64,000 nucleotides of DNA, from positions 1 through 64,000 of the forward strand of contig NZ_JBGTCA010000101.1 in the NCBI RefSeq assembly GCF_041749095.1, written 5' to 3'. The notes under the pieces are model-generated. The model had not been told where the DNA came from and searched no databases. It saw nothing but the letters and a program-made list of their open reading frames with translations. A program made the position numbers and the translations under genes. This DNA is from Aquiflexum sp041749095 (GTDB lineage Bacteria; Bacteroidota; Bacteroidia; Cytophagales; Cyclobacteriaceae). Shown here one piece after another: positions 7,872 through 18,305 of this stretch (positions are counted from its first letter, which is position 1; every line of letters begins with the position of its first letter).

Positions 7872-10235
7872 CTATTTTCCTCCTTTTAGGTGAAGTTCAG
7901 TTCTCCTGTTTTCCTGATGCATCGCTTCAGTGCAGGGAACAGATCCACAATCATTGATCGGCTGGGATTTCCCGAACCATTCGTACTGCATTCTGGCAGC
8001 ATCCACACCCCTGTTGACCAGGTATTCCATCACTGCCTTGGCCCTTCTTTCAGCCAGTTTCATATTATATTCTTCATTGCCTCTTTGGTCAGTATGACCT
8101 GCCAGGTATAATTGAAGGTTTTTCATTTTGTTGAGCATGATTCCAACCCTTTCCAGGTCTTTTTGATGAACAGACCTGATCGTTGATTTATCAAAATCGA
8201 AATAGACAGTTGGTACAGAATTGAATTCTCTTTGTAAGGCTTCAAAAAGCTCTGATTCATCACATACATCCTTTCCGATGAGTTCTTTTGGAAAATCATA
8301 TTCCCTATCCTTGTCCGTGAAAGCCTCCAGGACAAGTTCACTTCTTCTGTTCAATTGATGTTTGGTCTCAGGACATGGAACGCCATCTCCACAGTCATTG
8401 ATAAGTTTTTCCTCACCGAACCAATCAACCCTCACCCTATTCCCGGGTATTCCGAATTTGGAAAGATACTCTTTCACAGCATCAGCCCTTCTTTGACTTA
8501 AGGCCTTATTGTAGGCATCCGATGCCCTTGAATCTGTATGGGAAGCAACTGCTAGGTCCAGAAAGTCATACTTATTCATCAATTCCGCCATCTTGTCCAA
8601 AACAGGCTCGGAGTCATTTCTAATTTTCGATTTATCCAAGTCATAATAAACAATGTCGACTACCACTGGGAGGTTGTAAGGTATCTTGGCTAACCTGTAT
8701 TCCCTTTCCAGCACATCTCCTTCAAATCCCACTGTACTCAATGTACTATCTGAAATACTGAAATACCCCTTTTTGCTGATGTTCAACTGGAATTTCCTTT
8801 CAGGTTCCAATTCAGCAGTCAGTTCTCCTTTCTCATTCCTCATCGTGGGTATCATGGCCATGTCATCAACAATACTCAATGAAGACTCGAATGCCTCACT
8901 GATGATATTACCATCACAATCGATAACCCTAGCGATCAGCATTTTGAAAAGATCCTCAACAAGATAAATGTCATCCAAGCCAAGTCCTCCAATTCTATCA
9001 GAGCTCAAATATCTTTTTCCCTCAGTACTTACATAATATCCAAAATCATCTCTTGGTGAATTGTAAGGAACACCCAAATTCCGGACATTCTGGAATTCAT
9101 TTTCCGAAATATTTGCACTGAAAATATCCATTCCGCCAATTCCGGCATGTCCTCTTGAAGAAAAATAAAGGGTGTTTTCATGAACTGTAGGATGGCTTTC
9201 ATTTTGGGAGGTATTCACTACACTGCCTAAATTGACCGGCTCCCCAAAATTCAAATCTTCATCATAGGTAACATAATACAGGTCAAATCCGCCAAATCCT
9301 CCAGGCATGTCAGAAGCGAAATATATCCTTTTTGATCCTTCATCTACAAAAGGATTTTGAACACCATAATTCACAAAATCATTCAAGGGAAATGCTTTGC
9401 TATCCAATAGGTTTCCCGTTTCAGACACTTTACTGAAATAGATTTCAGAATTGATTTCGTACTCACGGTTTCCTTTGATCCTATCGATGTCCCTGAATAC
9501 GGTGTAAAAAATAATGCCTTTACTTTCCATCAGGCTTGGACCGCTGACGTGAAGTGCATCCGGTAAGTCTGAAATAACTTTGGAAATATTTCCGTCCTGA
9601 TCCGATTTATAGATGCTGAAAAACTCCCTATTGTTGAAACTGCTTTTTTCTGTGCTGTATAACTTACTTTTTGCATCTAATCTGATGGCTTTTTTTTCTG
9701 TTGGTGTTACAGGACCTCTGTCACTTGAAAAATATTTGATACCCTCATTGTCTGTTTGGATTCCAAAGTCCGACCCATCGCTGTTGATCCCATCTACAGG
9801 AACCAATTTGACTTTTGGCTTTATGTCAGACATCTGCCTTACCATTTGAAAATCAATTTCAGGAAAATCATACTCTTCAAAAGAAGTAGCATTCAATATT
9901 TCACCGATCTGATCACCTTTACCAACTTTAATTGCCGCAACCAGGTAATTGTAATAATCCGATCTTTCCGCTTCCTCGCTGCTTACTACTGTTTCCCACC
10001 ACTGGAATGACTTCTCGTAATTTTGAATCAATTGATAAGTCTCTGCTGCTTTTTTTGCAGTGGTATATCTGGCCCTACTTTGATAAGCCTTTTCGTAAGT
10101 TTCAGCTGCATGCTGATAATTTTCCAGTTCCAATTGCTTGTCAGCGTAGCGTAACTGTCGGTTTTGGGCTGCTACAAAATGAGGGCTTAGTCCCATTAAA
10201 ACGACTAAGAATAATAGACAAAATAGTTTTTTCAT
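7872..10235 (-). CDS. OmpA-family protein with TPR, PD40 propeller and two OmpA domains
   Basis: 787 residues from the ATG at 10235, which gives a clean signal peptide (MKKLFCLLFLVV...); a start 12 bases upstream would overlap the preceding gene. Order: signal peptide, TPR-like helices (about 25-100), WD40/PD40-type strands (about 150-430), a small CarboxypepD_reg-like fold, then two OmpA peptidoglycan-binding domains (about 535-650 and 680-785) with the SHTDSRA and GHTDQRG motifs. It should sit in the periplasm and outer membrane and anchor the secretion or adhesin apparatus, as PorE-like proteins do. It is the last gene of the T9SS operon. Confidence 0.9.
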   Translation of the reverse strand: MKKLFCLLFLVVLMGLSPHFVAAQNRQLRYADKQLELENYQHAAETYEKAYQSRARYTTAKKAAETYQLIQNYEKSFQWWETVVSSEEAERSDYYNYLVAAIKVGKGDQIGEILNATSFEEYDFPEIDFQMVRQMSDIKPKVKLVPVDGINSDGSDFGIQTDNEGIKYFSSDRGPVTPTEKKAIRLDAKSKLYSTEKSSFNNREFFSIYKSDQDGNISKVISDLPDALHVSGPSLMESKGIIFYTVFRDIDRIKGNREYEINSEIYFSKVSETGNLLDSKAFPLNDFVNYGVQNPFVDEGSKRIYFASDMPGGFGGFDLYYVTYDEDLNFGEPVNLGSVVNTSQNESHPTVHENTLYFSSRGHAGIGGMDIFSANISENEFQNVRNLGVPYNSPRDDFGYYVSTEGKRYLSSDRIGGLGLDDIYLVEDLFKMLIARVIDCDGNIISEAFESSLSIVDDMAMIPTMRNEKGELTAELEPERKFQLNISKKGYFSISDSTLSTVGFEGDVLEREYRLAKIPYNLPVVVDIVYYDLDKSKIRNDSEPVLDKMAELMNKYDFLDLAVASHTDSRASDAYNKALSQRRADAVKEYLSKFGIPGNRVRVDWFGEEKLINDCGDGVPCPETKHQLNRRSELVLEAFTDKDREYDFPKELIGKDVCDESELFEALQREFNSVPTVYFDFDKSTIRSVHQKDLERVGIMLNKMKNLQLYLAGHTDQRGNEEYNMKLAERRAKAVMEYLVNRGVDAARMQYEWFGKSQPINDCGSVPCTEAMHQENRRTELHLKGGK

Positions 10236-10237
10236 GA

Positions 10238-11212
10238 TCAGAACCATCTGGGGTTTTTCATTGTAACTTTTCGGGGAGATAGATAGTAACCGACAGAAAA
10301 TTCATGGGAATTATTTCGGTTATTTTGGAGGACATTCATATTTGCGTCATAAGCATATCCTATCCTTAAATTTTCGGTGGCAAATACTTCAAAAATAAAG
10401 GCAACCGCATTTCTTCTGCTCAGGTTGCTTTCAAGGTTGTCATTCCACACATGCAGATTTGACCTATAAGAGGCCCCTAACCAAAGCCTTTCCATAAACA
10501 ACACCATTCCATTTAAATCCAGGTTAGTCGGAGCGCCTTTTACCTCTTTCATGAGAAAAGAAGGTTTGAATTGAATGTTGTCAGTGATTGGAACCAACAT
10601 TCCTGCGGTTAGAAAGAAATGTAGGTCATGGAATGAAAGCGCAATATCTTCACGTTCCAAGGCCCTTCTTCCTATCATATTGTAGCTGCTTAATCCCGCA
10701 TAAAACCTGTTGTTGTGAAAAAATAAGCCCACGTTCATATTTGGACTGAACATGTTGTTGATCCCTCCGGGAATCTCCAAATCGTCCGAATCCAAAGGGT
10801 CCAAAAGATCTCCATTGATCTGATACTCTGAAGCGCCGGCACTGACACCAAGTCCAAGAAATGACTCCTTCCCGGTTTGAATCCTGTAGGAATAGGTAAG
10901 CAAACCGGTTGTTGTCCTGGTTGGACCCATTTGGTCACTCAGAACTGATGCTCCGAAGCCCATCATACCTTCATTGGCGCTGAGGTCTGCAGTTACAGTG
11001 AATGTCCGGGGTGCACCTGGAAAATCCATCCATTGATTTCTGTAGGTACTTTGGATATAGCCCTGGTTTTTATAACCTGCATATCCCGGATTGATATGCA
11101 AGCCATTGAATATGTATTGGCTGAACTGTGGCAGTTGCTGCCCCATTGCCTGCCCGGAGACCAAAAAGGCGACCATCAGGCAAACTCCAATTAAATTTAA
11201 ATTCCTTTTCAT
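10238..11212 (-). CDS. PorP/SprF family T9SS outer-membrane protein
   Basis: 324 residues with a signal peptide (MKRNLNLIGVCLMVAFLVSG) and the family start QLPQFSQYIFNGLHINPGYAGYK, followed by alternating beta strands that fit a 14-stranded FadL-like barrel. SprF-type members are needed for secretion and surface attachment of type B cargo with gliding-type C-terminal domains, which is what the preceding gene encodes. The following OmpA gene starts 2 bases after this stop. Confidence 0.93.
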   Translation of the reverse strand: MKRNLNLIGVCLMVAFLVSGQAMGQQLPQFSQYIFNGLHINPGYAGYKNQGYIQSTYRNQWMDFPGAPRTFTVTADLSANEGMMGFGASVLSDQMGPTRTTTGLLTYSYRIQTGKESFLGLGVSAGASEYQINGDLLDPLDSDDLEIPGGINNMFSPNMNVGLFFHNNRFYAGLSSYNMIGRRALEREDIALSFHDLHFFLTAGMLVPITDNIQFKPSFLMKEVKGAPTNLDLNGMVLFMERLWLGASYRSNLHVWNDNLESNLSRRNAVAFIFEVFATENLRIGYAYDANMNVLQNNRNNSHEFSVGYYLSPRKVTMKNPRWF

Positions 11213-11224
11213 AAACTGCGAGAT

Positions 11225-14200
11225 TTACTTTTTGATTACCTGTATCCACCCTTTAAATTCATGAACCCTTCCTTCACTATCTGTACCTTTCAGTACATAG
11301 AAATAAGTACCTGCTACCTGACCCTGCGCACTCCAATCATTCTCATAGTTTTGATTTTCATACACATGGTCACCGTATCTGTTGAAGATCACTATCTCTG
11401 TTCGACTGAATTTTTGTAGGCCTTTGATCACAAATCTGTCATTCTTTCCGTCACCGTTTGGTGTGATGACATTAGGTATAAAGAATGGGTTGATCTGATT
11501 TTGATCCTCTGCTACATTATCCAATGGGTTAGTGTCTTCCTCTGCTGAGGCAACTGTGACCCTATTGGTGATATTCAAAGGATTCTCTGCATTGATCGCA
11601 CTGGCTTTGACCCTGATGTGGATCACAATATTGGTACCTGCAGGAAGTACCGGGATCAAGAAACTTACACGTGACCCACTGACTTCAGTATCTACATTGA
11701 TTCCTACTGCGCTAGTAGTAAATCTTGAGCTGACATAAGTCACACTGTTTGGAAGGTCATCGATGATTTCCACTTCTGTGGCATCACTACTTCCGAGGTT
11801 CGTCACTGTAATCTCATACTCAAATTCATCCCCTTCAAAAATCTCTGCGTTATTGGAGGTTTTGGTAACACTAAGATTCACATCAGATTCCACCAATCTA
11901 AAGGTGACAAATGCTTCATCGGAATTAGTCGGGTTCAGACTTTCTCTTAGAATATACTTTAACCTGTATTCTCTCACTTCGTTAACTCCCGGAAGAATAC
12001 TTAATTCACCCTGTTCATTGGTAAGAAGACCAATGATTCCATCCAACTCAACGAATTCAAAGTTCACTTCTTCGAAATTGACCCTTGATCCATTGAGCAG
12101 GTCATTTTCTAATATCATGCCCAAAACTCCACCATAATCAGCCGGGAACTCTCCAAATTCATCATCATTGGCGATAATCTGATTTGCTGTAGCTCCTACA
12201 GTGGCTTCATCCCCAGCGGTGACTTCGTTTCCTTGCGGATCTTCGGCGGTCACAAAAACTGCGTTAACGACGCTTCCTGTAGTCAGGTCATCAAGCTGAA
12301 TCTCGTAAGATGTCTCAAAAATTACAGTCTGTCCGGGAACTAGACTTGGTATGGTTTCTTCAAGACCGGTCAAGGGATCTGTGATTGTTACATTCGTCAG
12401 CGTAATGTTTCCGGTATTGGTGACAGTGATGGTGTAATTCAGCACATCACCGACAATTGCATAGGTGTCTTCTACCGCTTCTTTGATGATGCTGATACCG
12501 CTGACTTGGGCAAATACCTGAATATCCTCATCAGTTTCTTCAACTTCTTTATCATTAAAATCTCCTTTGACAGTAGCAATATTTGTAAATGATCCGGCAT
12601 CTATGTCTTCCTGAGTAAGTACATATTCTGCTGAGAAAGTGGTATTATCACTTTCTCCGGGGGCCAAGGTTTCCAATGGACCTCCGATGATCTCAACCAA
12701 AGGATCATCTATGGTAATATTTGTCAAAGTCACATCACCGGTATTGGTGATTGTAAAGGTGTAAACAATCTTATCACCGGCATTGGTTATTCCGTTTCCA
12801 TCTTCATCTACAAGTGTACCTGATTTTTCAAATTCGAAACTGCAATTGTTAACTGTTATGGTAACCGGAACCAATGGACCTGTACAATCAGATGTCAATC
12901 CTTCGGCCACCCAAATAGTATAAGTTCCGGAGGAATTAGCATCAATTTCAAATCCTGATAGCGCATTTTCTCCATCTTCTTCTGTAAAGAAAAATACTGT
13001 GTATTCTCCCTCTTCACCTAGATTGCTTGGCAAAATCAGGGTATTCAGGTTTGGAATATCAGCACCAAGACAAAATTCAAACAGGTCAGCCCCAACTTGG
13101 ATTGGACTAGTGGTTATGATAGAAACCTCAATGTTGAATACGTAAATGCAATCACTGGAATTTGCAGGAATGGCATAGTATGTACCTGAAACAGCGGGAA
13201 AAGGATTATTATCATCAAATTCCCTGTCCTTGGTAGCATCGGGCCCATCAAAAAATCTGATGCCTGATGGAAATGAATCCCTGATTTCAGAAACGGCCAC
13301 ACCATTTTCCACATCTATATTGCAAAATGCGAAATCCAAAAAGAGATCGAAGTCGCCGCAATTGGCCTGAACAAACTCTGCTACTCCAGAGAAATTCAAA
13401 ATTAATGCCTCCTGAATAGGTTCGCCTTCACAATCTCCATCCAAAAACCCTTGCGTCAATTGAATTCCACTGAATTCGGTTTCTGAAATTTGACCCTTAC
13501 CTGACAGACTACCGTTTACTGAAACAAAAGGTTCACAGTCATCATTTGTTAAAATGAAACAGTCTTCAGTACCTTTTAGTATATAAGTAAGCTTGGCAAA
13601 AACATCATTGATATTTTCCAATAATGGTATATCTCCAATCTCCCAAACAATGGAACCATTAGGTCCCAATTCAGGATCAAAATAAGGTGCAGTTGCTGTG
13701 TTTGGGTTGAAAAACACCTCAAAATCAGCACTTACAAAAGTAGTAGTAAACGGAATTGGAATGACTACCTTACCATCTACAATGGCTTCTGTGCCCAAAT
13801 TTTTGATTTCCAATGAATATCCTATTTCTTCAGCCGGGCGAACCGTTGCGTTTTCACCTGGATTTTCTCCTCCTATAGTTGCAATTTCATTGAATCCTTG
13901 TATTTCAGGAACATGAGAGTCCACTGAAAAAGCAAAAGCATAAATATTATATACATCCCGGTTGGTTCCATACCTAAATGCCGTAGATATCTGTCCATTT
14001 GCGATAATAGAGTTATTGGGGTTTGATACATCCCACATGGCAATGTCAATACCTGTATTATTTAAAATATTGGGGTTTCGGGGATTTGCTACCAATTCTC
14101 CCAAACTGTTTCTCACAGGTGTATAAATGGAGGAATTGAAAAAGTTATTGGCAGAATTCAATGGATGACTTAACCTTACCCATTCTGTATCTATGGCATT

Positions 14201-15523
14201 TCTGATTTCAAGAAAATCACCATTTACACCCCTATCTCCTTCACCGGCCATCACCCCCAACTTCAAGTTTACATCTCCATTCTGAACAGCATTAAATCCT
14301 TCAATAAGCAACTCGCCGGTAACTGTATCTATATTATTGGGAGAAAGATTGAATGAATATCCATCAAAGACAGTTACATCTCTCCAATTCATCTTGGAAT
14401 TTTCGTAAACAACAATTATTCCCCAATGACCAAAAAACCCGACAGGACCACCATTACCCTCTGTCAGTGCAATGTCAGCCACTGTATATTCTCCTATTCC
14501 ATTTTCTTTTACATACTGGGTTACATCGGCATACCCGGCGTACATATCCTCCAATTCATTGAAAGGATATAAAATATTATTGGTTGAGGCTATTACTTCT
14601 GTATATGTAGAAGAAGCAGGACCTTTCAATTTCACTTTTCTTTTATCAAAACTTACCGTAGTGACAATGTCCGGAATATGGACTCCATTTGCAGTTAATC
14701 TGATATTATTATTTGATCTTCTGTAAAATTCAACAAAAGCATTTGTTTCATTGATTTTCCTCATTTTATCAATGGTCAAGGTGATGTCACCATCAGTAAT
14801 GGTTACAGGATCAAAAGTTACTATTGAATATTCTGCAAAAGTTTCTACTGCCTGATTGGTAAGGGTTATCCAATTACCGTTTCCAATTCTATACCTTCCC
14901 GGGTTTGTTTCAAGGTTTCTGAATTCAAAAGAAAAAGAATCTCCGCCGGCATTTGAAACAAAATTGAACCTAGGAAACCTATTGTTTTCAGAACCAGCTC
15001 TTGAAATTGACATGGAGTATGAGGAAAAATTCACATCCTCTAAATGATAAACAATTTGTTCCTGATCAGAAACAGTCTCCGATTGGTTGCCGGGTTCTGA
15101 ACTGGTGATTACGTCAAACTGTAATCCAACTCTTGGCTTGGCCCTTCCTGACCAGTATAATCCGGCATAAATGATTTCAGAACAGTTTGGGTCTGCACCA
15201 TTCTCCTGCGATAAAACCAATGTGGCAGCAGACGAATTCAGCGTGGACTCATCTCCGTCAATATCCACATATATCATCTCATTATTGGAGTTGTTCACCT
15301 GACTAATGTCAAGTAAGGTCAGGTTGGTATTTCCTATGATTGCGAAATCTCCTCTGATCTTAAAGATATTGTTCTGGGGTGCAGGATTTCCAACTCTGTG
15401 AGTAAATGGCACCCTGTTGTCACTTTGCGCAAAAGAAACCGTACTTGCAAATAATAAGGCTATTACTAAAAAAAGGTGGGTAATAAATGCGCTGTTGATG
15501 AAATTGATCTGTAGCTTTTTCAT
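11225..15523 (-). CDS. Giant surface protein with DUF11 repeats and T9SS type B sorting domain
   Basis: 1432 residues, exported by Sec and then T9SS. Signal peptide at 1-33. A DUF3344-like N-terminal half has several strand-rich modules. Three DUF11-type Ig domains follow (about 900-1010, 1015-1100 and 1215-1325), marked by KSGTL...TNTGDVTLTNIT-like strings. The end is the gliding-motility C-terminal domain, with IPNVITPNGDGKND and FNRYGD. It carries many Asp/Asn residues that could bind calcium. It is likely an adhesin like SprB, transported with the two downstream genes. Confidence 0.92.
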   Translation of the reverse strand: MKKLQINFINSAFITHLFLVIALLFASTVSFAQSDNRVPFTHRVGNPAPQNNIFKIRGDFAIIGNTNLTLLDISQVNNSNNEMIYVDIDGDESTLNSSAATLVLSQENGADPNCSEIIYAGLYWSGRAKPRVGLQFDVITSSEPGNQSETVSDQEQIVYHLEDVNFSSYSMSISRAGSENNRFPRFNFVSNAGGDSFSFEFRNLETNPGRYRIGNGNWITLTNQAVETFAEYSIVTFDPVTITDGDITLTIDKMRKINETNAFVEFYRRSNNNIRLTANGVHIPDIVTTVSFDKRKVKLKGPASSTYTEVIASTNNILYPFNELEDMYAGYADVTQYVKENGIGEYTVADIALTEGNGGPVGFFGHWGIIVVYENSKMNWRDVTVFDGYSFNLSPNNIDTVTGELLIEGFNAVQNGDVNLKLGVMAGEGDRGVNGDFLEIRNAIDTEWVRLSHPLNSANNFFNSSIYTPVRNSLGELVANPRNPNILNNTGIDIAMWDVSNPNNSIIANGQISTAFRYGTNRDVYNIYAFAFSVDSHVPEIQGFNEIATIGGENPGENATVRPAEEIGYSLEIKNLGTEAIVDGKVVIPIPFTTTFVSADFEVFFNPNTATAPYFDPELGPNGSIVWEIGDIPLLENINDVFAKLTYILKGTEDCFILTNDDCEPFVSVNGSLSGKGQISETEFSGIQLTQGFLDGDCEGEPIQEALILNFSGVAEFVQANCGDFDLFLDFAFCNIDVENGVAVSEIRDSFPSGIRFFDGPDATKDREFDDNNPFPAVSGTYYAIPANSSDCIYVFNIEVSIITTSPIQVGADLFEFCLGADIPNLNTLILPSNLGEEGEYTVFFFTEEDGENALSGFEIDANSSGTYTIWVAEGLTSDCTGPLVPVTITVNNCSFEFEKSGTLVDEDGNGITNAGDKIVYTFTITNTGDVTLTNITIDDPLVEIIGGPLETLAPGESDNTTFSAEYVLTQEDIDAGSFTNIATVKGDFNDKEVEETDEDIQVFAQVSGISIIKEAVEDTYAIVGDVLNYTITVTNTGNITLTNVTITDPLTGLEETIPSLVPGQTVIFETSYEIQLDDLTTGSVVNAVFVTAEDPQGNEVTAGDEATVGATANQIIANDDEFGEFPADYGGVLGMILENDLLNGSRVNFEEVNFEFVELDGIIGLLTNEQGELSILPGVNEVREYRLKYILRESLNPTNSDEAFVTFRLVESDVNLSVTKTSNNAEIFEGDEFEYEITVTNLGSSDATEVEIIDDLPNSVTYVSSRFTTSAVGINVDTEVSGSRVSFLIPVLPAGTNIVIHIRVKASAINAENPLNITNRVTVASAEEDTNPLDNVAEDQNQINPFFIPNVITPNGDGKNDRFVIKGLQKFSRTEIVIFNRYGDHVYENQNYENDWSAQGQVAGTYFYVLKGTDSEGRVHEFKGWIQVIKK

Positions 15524-15541
15524 TTTTCTTCTGTTTAAAAA

Positions 15542-16063
15542 TTACATGATCGAGTTAACTGTAAAAAGAAATATGTACTGACCTTCTTCAAATCCCGAGA
15601 CAATGGAAGAAACTTCTGCCTGGGTCAAAGGAACTGTGGAATTGATGAGTACATAGTATAAGTTGAAGAAATTCCTGAGCAATTCAGGATTCAATCTCAG
15701 TGCAGCTTTGTCCTGCTCCTTGGTAAGATTGACCTGTAAGAGTTTGACAGTCCGAAAAAGATCATCAGGATTGGAAACAGAACCAATTTGTGAAGCGTCT
15801 ATTGTAGCCCTTTGCGGATATCCGGATCTTACTTCCTGAATACCCTCACCGCTTATAACAATGGCAGGAACATTATCATACAATAATGTCTGAAGGTATT
15901 CGGTATTTTCCATTCCCTCTTCTAATAAATACTTTTCAAGAAGTATGGGATTTTGGGCCTGTAGTTTGGTCAATGAAAGACCGAGGACTGCACAAATAAA
16001 CATTAATCTTAGAAACAATCTGTTACAGATTTTTCTATCAGCGAGGAGTAGATAGTTAGTCAT
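15542..16063 (-). CDS. Secreted protein of unknown function, first gene of T9SS operon
   Basis: 173 residues. A long basic N-region and a hydrophobic core end at KLQAQ, giving a signal peptide. The rest is helical and strand-mixed with no motif I recognise. It is 18 bases upstream of the giant cargo gene, so its role is probably tied to that module. An internal ATG at 16003 would give a shorter signal peptide. A TAATTTTG sequence just 2 bases before the first ATG would favour that shorter start if it is the real -7 box. Confidence 0.75.
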   Translation of the reverse strand: MTNYLLLADRKICNRLFLRLMFICAVLGLSLTKLQAQNPILLEKYLLEEGMENTEYLQTLLYDNVPAIVISGEGIQEVRSGYPQRATIDASQIGSVSNPDDLFRTVKLLQVNLTKEQDKAALRLNPELLRNFFNLYYVLINSTVPLTQAEVSSIVSGFEEGQYIFLFTVNSIM

Positions 16064-16290
16064 ATCAAAATTATTAAAATGTTATTAAGGCGGGTGAGAT
16101 AGATAAAGGCCTTAAATTTCTACTGGGTGATGATTGAAAGGTGAAATACAATTATCAGGTGTAAAAATACATTTAAATGTTTTTCATTTCCAAACATTTA
16201 TCAAAAAATTTTATATAAAATGCATTTTTATGCATTTATCTTGATTTTTGTCAACGCAAAACCACGTAATATATGAGTGTTTTTGAAATA
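16064..16290. other. AT-rich upstream region of the T9SS operon
   Basis: No gene seen. It holds AT-rich DNA with short inverted repeats such as AAAAATACATTTAAATGTTTTT near 16163. It should carry the operon promoter. Confidence 0.4.
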
Positions 16291-16318
16291 AAAAAAGGCT
16301 TTCTCAAGCCTTTTTGAT
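16291..16318 (-). terminator. Rho-independent terminator overlapping a small ORF stop
   Basis: AAAAAGGCTT, a TCTC loop and AAGCCTTTTT. On the minus strand the hairpin begins at the stop codon of the 41-residue ORF and ends in a T tract, supporting a minus-strand transcript there. Confidence 0.7.
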
Positions 16319-16429
16319 TTTTCTTACATTTTCTTTCTTTAATTGTTTGAGATATTCTTTAATTAATCTCAATCTTTGATTATCTCCCAATAATCTTTGG
16401 GGAATAATCCTTTCCAAACTCCAATTCAT
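16304..16429 (-). CDS. Candidate 41-residue basic small protein
   Basis: Starts MNWSLERIIPQRLLGDNQRL and continues as a Lys-rich helix ending RKIKKA. The stop codon is inside a canonical terminator hairpin. That, the lack of any other gene here and the helical, highly charged composition are the only support. The function is unknown. It could also be the tail of a non-coding transcript. Confidence 0.4.
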   Translation of the reverse strand: MNWSLERIIPQRLLGDNQRLRLIKEYLKQLKKENVRKIKKA

Positions 16430-16613
16430 AAAATTATTTTGTTAAGGTGAATAGAGGAAGAACGTGAATTCAAACCAATTGTTTTTTATGATTACCCGCT
16501 ATCATGCCGATGACATTGAAATTTTTATATTTCATAAGTTTACATATCAATAACTATCCAATCAGACATGGCTGCCAGATAATCCCAGTATCTGAATAAA
16601 CGGAATTCAGTAT

Positions 16614-16621
16614 TAAATTTG
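16614..16621 (+). promoter_or_regulatory. Candidate -7 box for the aldehyde dehydrogenase
   Basis: TAAATTTG matches TAnnTTTG, 53 bases before the ATG at 16674. Confidence 0.4.
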
Positions 16622-16673
16622 GTTACAAATATTATAGTGATAATTCCTACTACAAAAAATACTACATTACATT

Positions 16674-18104
16674 ATGCAAAACCCAAGTAATTCCAAAATC
16701 CAAGAACAAATTGATGAGGTTTTTTCAGCCCAAAAAATCCAGGCTTTAAAAATGCGAAACAGTACTTCATTATTGAGAATCGCACTTTTGAAAAAACTAC
16801 TTGATTGGATCAAACTCAATCAAGAGGATATCAGAAGGGCTGTGCATGCTGATTTCAAAAAGCCATACCCTGAAATTAATATCAGCGAAATTTATGCGGT
16901 AAACAGTGAAATCAACCATGCCATCAAGCATTTGGAAGGCTGGATGAAACCAAAGAAAGTTCCTACCCCTATGACAATGCTCGGGGCCAAATCCCATATT
17001 CAATTTGAACCCAAAGGGACCACACTGATTATTGCACCCTGGAATTACCCTTTCAATCTAGCCATTGGTCCATTGGTGTCTGCTTTAGCTGCAGGATGTA
17101 CCGCCATCATCAAACCATCAGAAATGACTCCACATAGCTCGGCTTTGGTAAGAAGGCTTGTCGTGGAGACATTTGACAAAAGCTTGGTAGCGGTATTTGA
17201 AGGAGAAAAAGAAGTTTCGCAGATGTTGCTCTCAAAACCCTTTGACCATATTTTTTTTACGGGCAGTCCGGCCGTTGGGAAAATAATCATGAAAGCTGCT
17301 GCAGAAAACCTCAGTTCAGTTACCCTGGAACTGGGAGGAAAATCACCAACGATCATTGACAAAAAAGCGGATCTAAAAGATGCTGCCGAAAAGGTCATCT
17401 ATGCCAAATTCCTGAATTGTGGACAAACCTGCATTGCCCCTGACTATGTGCTGGTGCATGAATCGGTCAAAGAATACTTTTTAGGCTTACTCAAAGAACA
17501 AATCGGGAAAATGTATGATCCCAAAAAAAAGGGGATTGAACATTCAAAAGATTACGCCAGATTGGTCAATGCGAAACACCTCAAAAAAATCAAAAATTTA
17601 CTTTCTGACGCAGAAATGAAGGGGGCAGTACTTTATTCGGGTGGAGATAATGGGCCTGAAGAATATTTTGAGCCCACCATCATTACCGATCTGAAAGAAG
17701 ATATGGATATTATGCAGGAGGAGATATTCGGACCCATCCTACCGGTGCTTGGGTTTTCCGATCTTGAAGAGGCAATCACCTATATCAATTTAAAGCCAAA
17801 ACCATTGGCACTATATCTCTTCACAACTGACAAGGATGCCCAAAAAAGGGTATTAAAGGAAACCTCTTCCGGCAGTGCAGTCATCAATGACTGTGCCCTC
17901 CATTTTCTCCAAAATGAATTGCCATTTGGCGGGGTCAACTCAAGTGGGATTGGCAAAGCACATGGCTATCATGGCTTTTTGGCATTCAGCAATGAAAAAT
18001 CTGTTATGAAGCAAAGAATCGGTAAGACTTTGACCAAGCCTTTACATCCACCCTATGGCATCATGGGAAGAAAAATCATTGATGGATTGCTGAAATGGTT
18101 TTAG
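16674..18104 (+). CDS. Aldehyde dehydrogenase, ALDH3-like
   Basis: Oxidises aldehydes to acids with NAD(P). 476 residues. Key positions: APWNYPF (121-127), the FTGSPAVG nucleotide loop (195-202), the general base E219 in LELGGKSP, and the catalytic cysteine C253 in NCGQTCIAPDY. A C-terminal hydrophobic/basic tail is present. The length and motif set fit the class 3 group, which acts on medium- and long-chain or aromatic aldehydes. It is monocistronic. Confidence 0.92.
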   Translation: MQNPSNSKIQEQIDEVFSAQKIQALKMRNSTSLLRIALLKKLLDWIKLNQEDIRRAVHADFKKPYPEINISEIYAVNSEINHAIKHLEGWMKPKKVPTPMTMLGAKSHIQFEPKGTTLIIAPWNYPFNLAIGPLVSALAAGCTAIIKPSEMTPHSSALVRRLVVETFDKSLVAVFEGEKEVSQMLLSKPFDHIFFTGSPAVGKIIMKAAAENLSSVTLELGGKSPTIIDKKADLKDAAEKVIYAKFLNCGQTCIAPDYVLVHESVKEYFLGLLKEQIGKMYDPKKKGIEHSKDYARLVNAKHLKKIKNLLSDAEMKGAVLYSGGDNGPEEYFEPTIITDLKEDMDIMQEEIFGPILPVLGFSDLEEAITYINLKPKPLALYLFTTDKDAQKRVLKETSSGSAVINDCALHFLQNELPFGGVNSSGIGKAHGYHGFLAFSNEKSVMKQRIGKTLTKPLHPPYGIMGRKIIDGLLKWF

Positions 18105-18305
18105 AGGTTTGACATGAATTAATTTGGTCATTTATTCCTTGCCAGCAACCTAAAATTCTCCTAAAATGTCCGATGACGGATGACCGATGTTGACTCATTT
18201 CAGTCTCGAACCAAAAATTAATTTAAAATACTATTTTATTGGCATCATGGCATGAATAAAGTAATAGTCACCAGAATTCAAACACACCCTATTATCCTTT
18301 AAAAG

